Below, in pieces: positions 13,849 through 19,137 of a DNA stretch of 25,861 nt. The stretch covers positions 1 to 25,861 of IMG/VR virus record IMGVR_UViG_3300025120_000484; one strand, 5' to 3'. Made by a program: the position numbers and the translations under genes. Position 1 is the stretch's first letter. Each line of letters begins with the position of its first letter. The notes under the pieces are model-generated. The model searched no databases. It was not told the origin of the DNA and saw only the letters and a list, made by a program, of their open reading frames with translations. The DNA is from a virus.

Positions 13849-14097
13849 ATGGATATAGTTAGAGTAGTTTGGTTAGATACTAATGAGTGTAGTCTATCTA
13901 CATGGCAAACTAAAGAGGAGCTATTAGAAAGTAAACCTTGTCAAATATCTTCACTAGGATATTTAATTAAGAAAGATAATAATACAATAACAATATCAGC
14001 AGACAAAGATGATTTCGATCAAGATGATTTATTTGGTAGATCTCAAGTAATTCCTTTGGGTGTTGTTTTAAGAATAGAGCACTTAAATTTAAAGTAG
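13849..14097 (+). CDS. Hypothetical protein, 82 aa
   Basis: Begins after AAGGA at 13838-13842. The beta-rich protein contains SSLGYLIKKDNNTITISADKD and GRSQVIPLGVVLRIEHL and reads as a small soluble domain. It looks like a conserved phage protein but I cannot assign a function. A terminator-like hairpin begins 12 bases after its stop, so it probably ends the transcript. Confidence 0.7.
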   Translation: MDIVRVVWLDTNECSLSTWQTKEELLESKPCQISSLGYLIKKDNNTITISADKDDFDQDDLFGRSQVIPLGVVLRIEHLNLK

Positions 14098-14108
14098 ACA
14101 TATCTGTT

Positions 14109-14128
14109 GTGTTAATCTAACACTTTTT
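14109..14128 (+). terminator. Probable Rho-independent terminator
   Basis: GTGTTA (14109-14114) and TAACAC (14118-14123) pair around a 3-base loop and are followed by TTTTT and a further T-rich run. The stem is short and AT-rich, so it may be leaky. It lies just after the gene at 13849. Confidence 0.55.
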
Positions 14129-14158
14129 AATTTTTTAAATTCAAATAAACATTTGATT

Positions 14159-14335
14159 ATGTTTAACTTAACTAATAAATCGAAAGAATATCTATTAAAT
14201 ATATTTAATACTAAGAAAGAACCAGACGGAATAAAAGAATTTTGTAAGGCTGAGTATGGTAGTGATTGGTTGTTTGCTTATACAAGCTTTAAAACAGACG
14301 GTCGTTTCCCTAACACAACAAGAAGAAATATCTAA
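14159..14335 (+). CDS. Small hypothetical protein, 58 aa
   Basis: The ATG at 14159 is chosen over a TTG two codons earlier; neither has a good ribosome site. The protein has a basic, helical first half (NKSKEYLLNIFNTKKEP) and an aromatic second half (YGSDWLFAYTSFKTDGR). No family recognised. It lies behind a probable terminator and its last 4 bases overlap the end of the convergent small terminase gene. Confidence 0.45.
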   Translation: MFNLTNKSKEYLLNIFNTKKEPDGIKEFCKAEYGSDWLFAYTSFKTDGRFPNTTRRNI

Positions 14336-14862
14336 TCTGTAGCTTCTTCTAAAGGCTCTACTAGCTTGAGAGTTCTAGGTTTTTTAACTTTATCTTTCAT
14401 ATCTTCAAAGTCTCCGTCTTGAAGAAGTACTTTATTTTCTTCTATAATAGTTTGCATTCTTTGTTCTAGTTCTTTTTCTGTAAGATCTTCTAATTTACCA
14501 TGCTTGATTATCTTTTGTTCTATATATAATCCAGCAGCTTTACCTCTTGCGACCTCTGCATTAACGGCAGCAGACCAAGATTTTGCTTCAATAGCTTCTT
14601 GCCTGATCCTTGCTAATTCTGTTATATGTTTCTCATAAGTAATCTCATATTTCTTTTGCATTTCAGATCTAAGGTTATTTATGTATCTAACAACCAATGG
14701 AAATTTATTTGCATTTCTTAGTTCTGATGCTCTTACATGGCATGAGCCCTCTGCATATCCTGCCTCATACGCACATTCTGTAGGTGACATGCGACCTTCA
14801 TTAAATACTAATAACTCAGAAAATTTCTTTTGTTGTTCTGTTAATAATTTTGGTAATCCCAT
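14332..14862 (-). CDS. Terminase small subunit-like DNA-packaging protein, 176 aa
   Basis: Recognises phage DNA for packaging and loads the large subunit. The N-terminal LTEQQKKFSELLV (7-19), SPTECAYEAGYAEGS (26-40) and ASELRNANKFPLVVRYI (45-61) form the winged/helix-turn-helix domain typical of small terminases (Terminase_2/P27-like). A long helix follows (about 65-110), as in oligomerising TerS, then an acidic, disordered tail. It is on the minus strand at the end of a leftward gene block, while the large subunit is on the plus strand 4.7 kb away. A perfect palindrome, TCCCATATGGGA, covers the start codon. Confidence 0.8.
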   Translation of the reverse strand: MGLPKLLTEQQKKFSELLVFNEGRMSPTECAYEAGYAEGSCHVRASELRNANKFPLVVRYINNLRSEMQKKYEITYEKHITELARIRQEAIEAKSWSAAVNAEVARGKAAGLYIEQKIIKHGKLEDLTEKELEQRMQTIIEENKVLLQDGDFEDMKDKVKKPRTLKLVEPLEEATD

Positions 14863-14868
14863 ATGGGA
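14857..14868. promoter_or_regulatory. Perfect 12-bp palindrome over the small terminase start codon
   Basis: TCCCATATGGGA contains the TCCCATA motif in both orientations and overlaps the ATG of the small terminase gene (14860-14862 on the minus strand). No ordinary ribosome binding site precedes this ATG. It could be an operator for a dimeric repressor. Confidence 0.45.
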
Positions 14869-14886
14869 AGTAATAACAAGTAAATT

Positions 14887-15132
14887 TTATTTTTTCAATA
14901 CTTTTTTACGCCTGAACCTTGATGTATAATACTCAGGTCCATGATTGGGTAATAAATCTGGATGTGTTGTGCTTGAGACTTCTTGCTTGTTGCTTGAGAC
15001 TTCTTGCTTGCTGCTTGGGGCTTGTGCCTTATAGGTTATAGATTCAATACTCTCGTTATTTTCAAAAATTTCCAGGGTATACCGGGCCACATTAGCAGCC
15101 CGGAGCTCTTCTATTATTTTTTTATCTATCAT
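14887..15132 (-). CDS. Hypothetical protein with repeat-derived linker, 81 aa
   Basis: A helical N-terminal half (KKIIEELRAANVARYTLEIFE) is joined by a Ser/Lys/Gln/Glu/Val linker (SSKQEVSSNKQEVSS) to a basic tail (YTSRFRRKKVLKK). The linker is encoded by the heptamer repeat at 14971-15033, whose 21-base period gives a 7-residue protein repeat. The gene overlaps the upstream one by 11 bases. No family recognised; the repeat probably expanded inside a tolerant linker. Confidence 0.6.
   Translation of the reverse strand: MIDKKIIEELRAANVARYTLEIFENNESIESITYKAQAPSSKQEVSSNKQEVSSTTHPDLLPNHGPEYYTSRFRRKKVLKK
14971..15033. repeat. Tandem heptamer repeat, consensus GCTTGNN (nine units)
   Basis: Read in 7-base steps: GCTTGAG, ACTTCTT, GCTTGTT, GCTTGAG, ACTTCTT, GCTTGCT, GCTTGGG, GCTTGTG, CCTTATA. 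The same heptamer recurs in noncoding DNA at 16998-17025 and begins the 38-base repeats at 16941 and 19323. This copy is within a coding region. Confidence 0.8.
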
Positions 15133-15463
15133 TGACGCTTTCTAAGTGCTCAACAAAACTTTTGACGCTTGCTATAACTTCTTTTGTGCTTAGTTTATTT
15201 TGTTCTTTGTATACTTCACGCCAATTTAAAGATTTTGAAAAGGCATTTATCATATAGTTTAAATCCATATCTAGGATTGGAATATTAACGCCTTTACTTG
15301 ATGACCACCAATAATTTAAATCATCATCAGTCATATTTGAAGGTATAGCTCGTTTTGTTTTTATTTGCATAACCTCTAATAAATCTCTAACTGTTAATTG
15401 ATCACGCTGTAATATATTGGCAACGTCTAATATATCTTGAATATCTATTTTTTTCTTTTTCAT
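15122..15463 (-). CDS. Hypothetical protein, 113 aa
   Basis: The ATG follows GAGGAA that overlaps the upstream gene's stop, giving good coupling. The N-terminus is basic and helical (MKKKKIDIQDILDVANILQ), the middle contains NYWWSSSKGVNIPILDMDLNYMINAF and the end is helical. It reads as a soluble, mostly helical protein. No family recognised. Confidence 0.65.
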   Translation of the reverse strand: MKKKKIDIQDILDVANILQRDQLTVRDLLEVMQIKTKRAIPSNMTDDDLNYWWSSSKGVNIPILDMDLNYMINAFSKSLNWREVYKEQNKLSTKEVIASVKSFVEHLESVNDR

Positions 15464-16177
15464 TTATTCCTCACTTTCTAAGACAAATCCAGAATAATCC
15501 GTTTTTGCTTTTCCTTTTGCTTTTAATCCGGCAATGATATTATTACCGTCTAAAAATCTTAAATCGCTCTCGTCTGCATTTATAACCTTAAACCCCTTAA
15601 AAGTTTTAGGTAGATTAGATCTAAAAACGGCAGCAATATTGCCACCAAGTTTTAAAACGTTCATAGCTTCGTCTTTATTATCCTCCGTTAGGCTGTAAGT
15701 TAGATGATAATTGGACGGCATTTGGCCATTCACATGTTTTAAAATTCTTTTATAAACCTTGGTATAATCGTAAAATTGTACGCTTGGAAATTCTTCAAAT
15801 ATTCCTGTAGTTTCCCAAAATATATCTGAAGTTCCGTTCAATCTTACGCAAGGGATTAATTTTTTATTCTCAGCTTTAATTAAAAAAGCTTTTATTTCTT
15901 TTCTAAGTTGAATTAAAAAGCTTTCTCTCTCTTGAATATACCACCTGGTTTTGTTTATTCGACCTTGCTGTACGTTATTAAATGCGCCATGCCCTGCACT
16001 ATATAAACAAGATTTTAAGCATCCTGGACTTGCTTGAGAACAGACATTAAATCCAGATTGTGAACCAGACGCACCGTAAAAAATGGCTGTCATATATCCA
16101 AAATTTTGGCCTTTTACAGTCTTAGCATTATTATCAATATTCAAAATTTTCTTTGATTTTTTAAACTCTAAATACAT
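15464..16177 (-). CDS. DUF7227-like conserved phage protein with Cys motif, 237 aa
   Basis: I recognise the sequence type: an N-terminal FGYMTAIFYGA, then NVCSQASPGCLKSCLYSAG (44-62) with Cys at 46, 53 and 57, then RWYIQERESF (78-87), the invariant-looking VRLNGTSDI (111-119), QFYDYTK (134-140), YHLTYSLTEDN and a C-terminal LRFLDG...GLKAKGKAK. Proteins of this family (as I recall, DUF7227) occur in many phages and have no established function. The C-x6-C-x3-C cluster plus C110 suggests metal or Fe-S binding, and the repeated strand-helix segments suggest a barrel. It is coupled to its downstream neighbour. Confidence 0.75.
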   Translation of the reverse strand: MYLEFKKSKKILNIDNNAKTVKGQNFGYMTAIFYGASGSQSGFNVCSQASPGCLKSCLYSAGHGAFNNVQQGRINKTRWYIQERESFLIQLRKEIKAFLIKAENKKLIPCVRLNGTSDIFWETTGIFEEFPSVQFYDYTKVYKRILKHVNGQMPSNYHLTYSLTEDNKDEAMNVLKLGGNIAAVFRSNLPKTFKGFKVINADESDLRFLDGNNIIAGLKAKGKAKTDYSGFVLESEE

Positions 16178-16393
16178 CTAAAACGCCTCAAGTTTAAATT
16201 CGATAGGCTGATAAAAACTCGGTCTATCTTCATATTTATTTTTAATTTTTGCCGTTTGGTTTTCTAAGTCGGCCACCTTTTGCGCTTCTTCAATTGAGCT
16301 ATAGGTTTCACTTTCAAAATAATGGCTCATCCATATATAGTCATTACTTGTTTTTGATTTAGTTGTTTTTACTATTTTATATAATACTTTCAT
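16178..16393 (-). CDS. Hypothetical protein, 71 aa
   Basis: First gene of the leftward operon that runs to the small terminase. GAGAAAG lies just upstream of the ATG and a good promoter lies 25-55 bases before. The N-terminus is basic and beta-like (MKVLYKIVKTTKSKTSNDY), the middle helical (SIEEAQKVADLENQTAKI). Its stop directly precedes the next ATG. No family recognised. Confidence 0.65.
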   Translation of the reverse strand: MKVLYKIVKTTKSKTSNDYIWMSHYFESETYSSIEEAQKVADLENQTAKIKNKYEDRPSFYQPIEFKLEAF

Positions 16394-16411
16394 TTTAACT
16401 TTCTCGCTTTC

Positions 16412-16447
16412 TGTCTATTTTATATCACATAATCCCATAATAGACAA
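16412..16447 (-). promoter_or_regulatory. Leftward promoter overlapped by an inverted-repeat operator
   Basis: On the minus strand TTGTCT (16447-16442), a 17-base spacer and TATAAA (16424-16419) form a promoter for the gene at 16393. TGTCTATT (16412-16419) and AATAGACA (16439-16446) are perfect inverted repeats covering both promoter boxes, and TCCCATAA (16433-16440) lies between them. Confidence 0.65.
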
Positions 16448-16492
16448 ATAAATATTAATAGATTATATATATAATTCTATGGTGAATTTACT

Positions 16493-16852
16493 TTGAAACC
16501 TGAGTCTAAATTATGGCAAGAATTGAAAAGAAAAACGCCTTTAATATCCTGGACTAGGTTAGAAAGTTGGGCTTCTTTGGGTGTTCCTGATCTTCTTGGT
16601 TATACTGACAATAAAGGTTTTTTTACTGTAGAATTAAAAGTAATAGTTAGTAAGAAAATACGCTTTTCACCTCATCAAATATCGTTCCATATTAAACACT
16701 TTAGAAATTCTTACATCATAGCCAAGACCCTCGATCCTTTGAGCTATAAACTTTATCCAGGGTCCTCGGTCCTTGCTCTATCACAAGGTGAACCGGTTCG
16801 GGCACTAGCTGACAATTGGCCAGAAATTCAAGAAAAACTTATCCACAGTTAA
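16493..16852 (+). CDS. VRR-NUC-type nuclease, 119 aa
   Basis: A PD-(D/E)XK nuclease of the VRR-NUC family, which cleaves branched DNA such as Holliday junctions or replication intermediates. SLGVPDLLGYTDN (28-40) carries the D33 ligand, FTVELKV (44-50) gives E47-x-K49, and KIRFSPHQISFH (55-66) carries Q62. The length matches phage VRR-NUC proteins. The start is TTG, preceded by GGTGA at 16481-16485 and a TATAAT box at 16470-16475; no in-frame ATG precedes it. It is the only plus-strand gene inside the leftward block. Confidence 0.8.
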   Translation: MKPESKLWQELKRKTPLISWTRLESWASLGVPDLLGYTDNKGFFTVELKVIVSKKIRFSPHQISFHIKHFRNSYIIAKTLDPLSYKLYPGSSVLALSQGEPVRALADNWPEIQEKLIHS

Positions 16853-16875
16853 TATTATATTATCCCATTTTATAC

Positions 16876-16903
16876 TTTACTTTCCCATAATAAATGTTAT
16901 AAT
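16876..16903 (+). promoter_or_regulatory. Extended -10 promoter in front of a noncoding segment
   Basis: TGTTATAAT (16895-16903) is a perfect extended -10 box; TTTACT (16876-16881) lies 16 bases upstream as a partial -35. The spacer holds TCCCATAATA, and another TATCCCAT lies at 16861. No gene follows on this strand for over 2.6 kb, so the promoter appears to drive a noncoding transcript. Confidence 0.65.
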
Positions 16904-16940
16904 AGTAAGGGTTGGGAGGGAGGGCTAAAAGATTCCCGGT

Positions 16941-16978
16941 GCTTGCGCCTTCTGGGCCCACCCGCCCCCACCACCCCC
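16941..16978. repeat. 38-base GC-rich repeat, copy 1
   Basis: Matches 19323-19360 at 33 of 38 positions without gaps, in the same orientation. Core: TCTGGGCCCACCC followed by CCCCCACCACC. Both copies are noncoding islands of high GC in AT-rich DNA and start with the GCTTGNG heptamer. The minus strand reads as a G-quadruplex motif. Confidence 0.85.
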
Positions 16979-16997
16979 GGTTCCCCTGGTTCGTGCA

Positions 16998-17025
16998 GCT
17001 TGCTGCTTGTGGCTTGTGGATTGTT
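16998..17025. repeat. Heptamer repeat, noncoding copy (four units)
   Basis: GCTTGCT, GCTTGTG, GCTTGTG and GATTGTT in tandem, the same family as the nine-unit array at 14971-15033. Confidence 0.75.
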
Positions 17026-17078
17026 TTTTATTTTTTTTTCAGCCTTGAGCTCTGATAGCTCGTGGCCTATGTCTTAGC

Positions 17079-17113
17079 AATAAATTCACGGACCGGAATT
17101 TATTATTTTTTTT
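17079..17113 (+). terminator. Hairpin with T-run, possible terminator
   Basis: AATAAATTC (17079-17087) and GAATTTATT (17096-17104) form a perfect 9-bp stem; one A then eight T residues (17106-17113) follow. The stem is AT-rich, so efficiency may be moderate. Confidence 0.5.
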
Positions 17114-17151
17114 AACCCAGGTTTGGGCTTGTTGATCTGAAATCCAGAATG

Positions 17152-17182
17152 AAGCAAGCGCCCTAACGGGCGCTTGCTTTTT
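17152..17182 (+). terminator. Strong intrinsic terminator between the noncoding segment and the leftward operon
   Basis: AAGCAAGCGCCC (17152-17163) pairs perfectly with GGGCGCTTGCTT (17168-17179) around a TAAC loop; T residues run to 17182. In the minus direction the same stem lies just after the stop of the gene at 17187 and may also end that transcript, although its T-run is poorer there. Confidence 0.85.
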
Positions 17183-17186
17183 ATTC

Positions 17187-17591
17187 TTATTCAATCTCCG
17201 TGATCCTGTATGCGTTTTCTTTGGGGTCCTCATCCTTATAAGATACCCTCTCGACCCACCTTGTGGCTTCTTCCATGCTTTCAAATTCCATAATCTGAGT
17301 AACAAAGGAAGGTTTTGTTTTATAAGTAATTTGAAATTTCTTAGGTTTATCTTTTATGTAAAGCACAAAAGAGTCCACCTTGTCTTTATCAGCATTGTGA
17401 TAGTAAGAACCGTTTGACCTCCCATATTTTACAGTCTTATACAGTTTTCTATTAAGATACTTTCTCGCTAACTTAATAAATAAATTACCCTCTTCATCGT
17501 TTGGAATACCATAGAATTGATATTCCCCTCCACCGTTAGGATTTTTCATAATCCTCTCTTGGAATTCATTAACCAATTTTAGTTCAGTCAT
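17187..17591 (-). CDS. Hypothetical protein, 134 aa
   Basis: Last gene of the methyltransferase cassette; its ATG overlaps the methyltransferase stop by 8 bases. The protein has a helical N-terminus, a central alpha/beta region (FIKLARKYLNRKLYKTVKYG) and a C-terminal segment (SFVTQIMEFESMEEATRWVERV) that looks like a small alpha/beta domain. No family recognised. Linkage to the methyltransferase hints at an accessory role, without direct evidence. Confidence 0.65.
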   Translation of the reverse strand: MTELKLVNEFQERIMKNPNGGGEYQFYGIPNDEEGNLFIKLARKYLNRKLYKTVKYGRSNGSYYHNADKDKVDSFVLYIKDKPKKFQITYKTKPSFVTQIMEFESMEEATRWVERVSYKDEDPKENAYRITEIE

Positions 17592-18615
17592 TTGCTTTCT
17601 CTCTTTCTATATAAGCGTTATATAATTTAGGATTATTCTTTTTAATACTTGATACGGTAGCATAATCCTTTTCTTTTAGTCCGTTGAAGATGTGGGCAAT
17701 CACATCTATCGTCCAACCATCTCCAAGAATACAAGCAACTTGATTATTCGTTAATCCTTTGGTGTACCCTCTTGGAACTGTTTGACAATCTTCTCTTTCT
17801 TGTGGTGTCAGATATCTAACACCTTCATAAATAGATAAATCGATATTACTATTTTTAATATGTTTATTTATTTGTTCAGCGTTCATGTGTTTAAAATTTT
17901 CAGTATAATGATTAGCACAATCTAAATAATGCTTTTCACTTTTAAAAATTAAAGTCGTAAATCCTGTTGTAAAATATCTATGAAACATTTTAACGGGTGT
18001 GGATAATGGACGACTATCACTCTCAAGCAAACATCTTGCTTTATCCTTTTCAGCTTTACCTTTTTCTTTTCTTTTATATTTATCATTCCACCAACCATAT
18101 TCTAAAATATTATTTAAAGTTTTAGGTTTTGGTTTAACATAATAAAGAGGAATATTAGTCCAATATAATCTATTTCTGTTTTGAGGTGAAAAATAACTTG
18201 AATTAATTTTAATAGGTTCACAACCTAATTCTTTAGAAATAATATCTTGATGATCTTTTTTCATTACTACATTTTCTAATAAGAAATATTTTGGTTTCAC
18301 TTCATTCTTTAATCTTAACCACTCATAAAATAATCTACTCTTGGAACCTTCAACACCTAATCTATTTTTATTAGCACCTGAAAAATCTTGGCAAGGTGAA
18401 CCACCTATAAACAAATCTATCGTAGGGAGATCACTACCTTTAATGGTAGTGATATCACCTAATCTATTTTTTTGATCTTGAGGATAATTATTATTTGCGA
18501 CCTTGATTGCATAATCTTTGATCTCGGAACTAAAATAATTATCCACGGTCAGCCCTACCTTATCTAATGCAATACGACCACAAGACATTCCGTCAAATGC
18601 TGAAAATACATTCAT
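17584..18615 (-). CDS. DNA cytosine-5 methyltransferase, 343 aa
   Basis: Transfers a methyl group from S-adenosylmethionine to cytosine C5, probably to shield phage DNA from restriction. Motif I is FSAFDGMSCGRIAL (4-17), motif IV GGSPCQDFS (71-79) with catalytic C75, motif VI FLLENV (111-116), motif VIII SPQNRNRLYW (143-152), and motifs IX/X lie near LTPQEREDCQ and the C-terminal NNQVACILGDGW. It is complete for a phage enzyme. The ATG at 18615 follows a GGAGGT site with ideal spacing; an earlier in-frame TTG lies inside that site and is rejected. No restriction endonuclease is evident beside it. Confidence 0.95.
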   Translation of the reverse strand: MNVFSAFDGMSCGRIALDKVGLTVDNYFSSEIKDYAIKVANNNYPQDQKNRLGDITTIKGSDLPTIDLFIGGSPCQDFSGANKNRLGVEGSKSRLFYEWLRLKNEVKPKYFLLENVVMKKDHQDIISKELGCEPIKINSSYFSPQNRNRLYWTNIPLYYVKPKPKTLNNILEYGWWNDKYKRKEKGKAEKDKARCLLESDSRPLSTPVKMFHRYFTTGFTTLIFKSEKHYLDCANHYTENFKHMNAEQINKHIKNSNIDLSIYEGVRYLTPQEREDCQTVPRGYTKGLTNNQVACILGDGWTIDVIAHIFNGLKEKDYATVSSIKKNNPKLYNAYIEREKAND

Positions 18616-18616
18616 G

Positions 18617-18712
18617 TTATTTACCTCCAAAAAGTTCGTTGATAATAGTACAAACGAAAAGCAATGCGACCACCGAAGTGATCACAATGCAAATTGTGTT
18701 TAAGTCTTCCAT
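18617..18712 (-). CDS. Single-span membrane protein, 31 aa
   Basis: A tiny frame between the metallopeptidase and methyltransferase genes: its ATG overlaps the upstream stop (TAATG) and its TAA is one base before the methyltransferase ATG, whose ribosome site it contains. The protein, MEDLNTICIVITSVVALLFV onward, is one hydrophobic segment (about residues 7-24) with a short polar end. It may be a membrane anchor or partner of a neighbour; function unknown. Confidence 0.6.
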   Translation of the reverse strand: MEDLNTICIVITSVVALLFVCTIINELFGGK

Positions 18713-19098
18713 TATTTTTCTCTCTTTCTATAATAGTCACCGAATGTTTTTAAACATTCGTTTTTGCTTATTACTTCTTTTAATGTACTACACATTAAAG
18801 GACATTTCTCATCATGATCTATTCCATAAATTGCATGAAGGATCTCATGATAAACAACATTTCTTAAATAATCATCATTCTTATAGGATTGATCATCTAT
18901 CCAAATAATATTGTCATTAAGTCTAGCAACACCCAAAACACCACAAGTTTTAGATTTACCTATTCTAACATCTATTCTAGGAATATCAGAATATACATTT
19001 TTGATTTCATAAATCATGTCAATGACTTGTCTTCTTAATTTGTAGACATCATCATTCATTTTATGGTTTATAAAATCTTTTGTTGTTTTCTTTCTCAT
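18712..19098 (-). CDS. HExxH zinc metallopeptidase-like protein, 128 aa
   Basis: Contains VVYHEILHAIYGIDHDE: H84, E85 and H88 form the HExxH zinc site, and H95 after GID is a likely third ligand, giving HExxH-x3-G-x2-H, one residue longer than the metzincin spacing. A beta-rich part precedes it (RIDVRIGKSKTCGVLGVARL, then NIIWIDD), as in minimal single-domain metallopeptidases. Three Cys follow in the C-terminal part (CPLMC and C115). The ATG at 19098 is preferred; an in-frame start at 19137 lies in the promoter region. No signal peptide, so it likely acts in the cytoplasm. First gene of the leftward cassette; substrate unknown. Confidence 0.75.
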   Translation of the reverse strand: MRKKTTKDFINHKMNDDVYKLRRQVIDMIYEIKNVYSDIPRIDVRIGKSKTCGVLGVARLNDNIIWIDDQSYKNDDYLRNVVYHEILHAIYGIDHDEKCPLMCSTLKEVISKNECLKTFGDYYRKREK

Positions 19099-19137
19099 GA
19101 CTAAAAATATACCACAATTTATGGGATAAATAATCAA

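Larger units (their letters stand above)
16910..17182 (+). ncRNA. Candidate noncoding RNA with 5' G-quadruplex motif
   Basis: A promoter-to-terminator segment of about 270 bases with no supported gene. It starts with GGGTTGGGAGGGAGGG (16909-16924), a classic four-tract quadruplex motif, followed by C-tracts of 3-5 (16957-16986) that could pair with those G-tracts or form a quadruplex on the opposite strand. Further on are the heptamer repeats (16998-17025), an imperfect hairpin (17042-17066, core GAGCT/AGCTC), a 9-bp hairpin with a T-run (17079-17113) and a 12-bp terminator hairpin ending at 17182. Transcription is inferred, not shown. Confidence 0.45.

Noticed and set aside
14098-14158. Extra gene or promoter before 14159
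   Set aside because: Contains the terminator-like hairpin and A/T-rich DNA; no -35/-10 pair convincing enough to call.
17039-17305. Open frame of 88 codons on the minus strand
   Set aside because: Runs through the terminator hairpins and overlaps the gene at 17187-17591; highly basic, low-quality composition.
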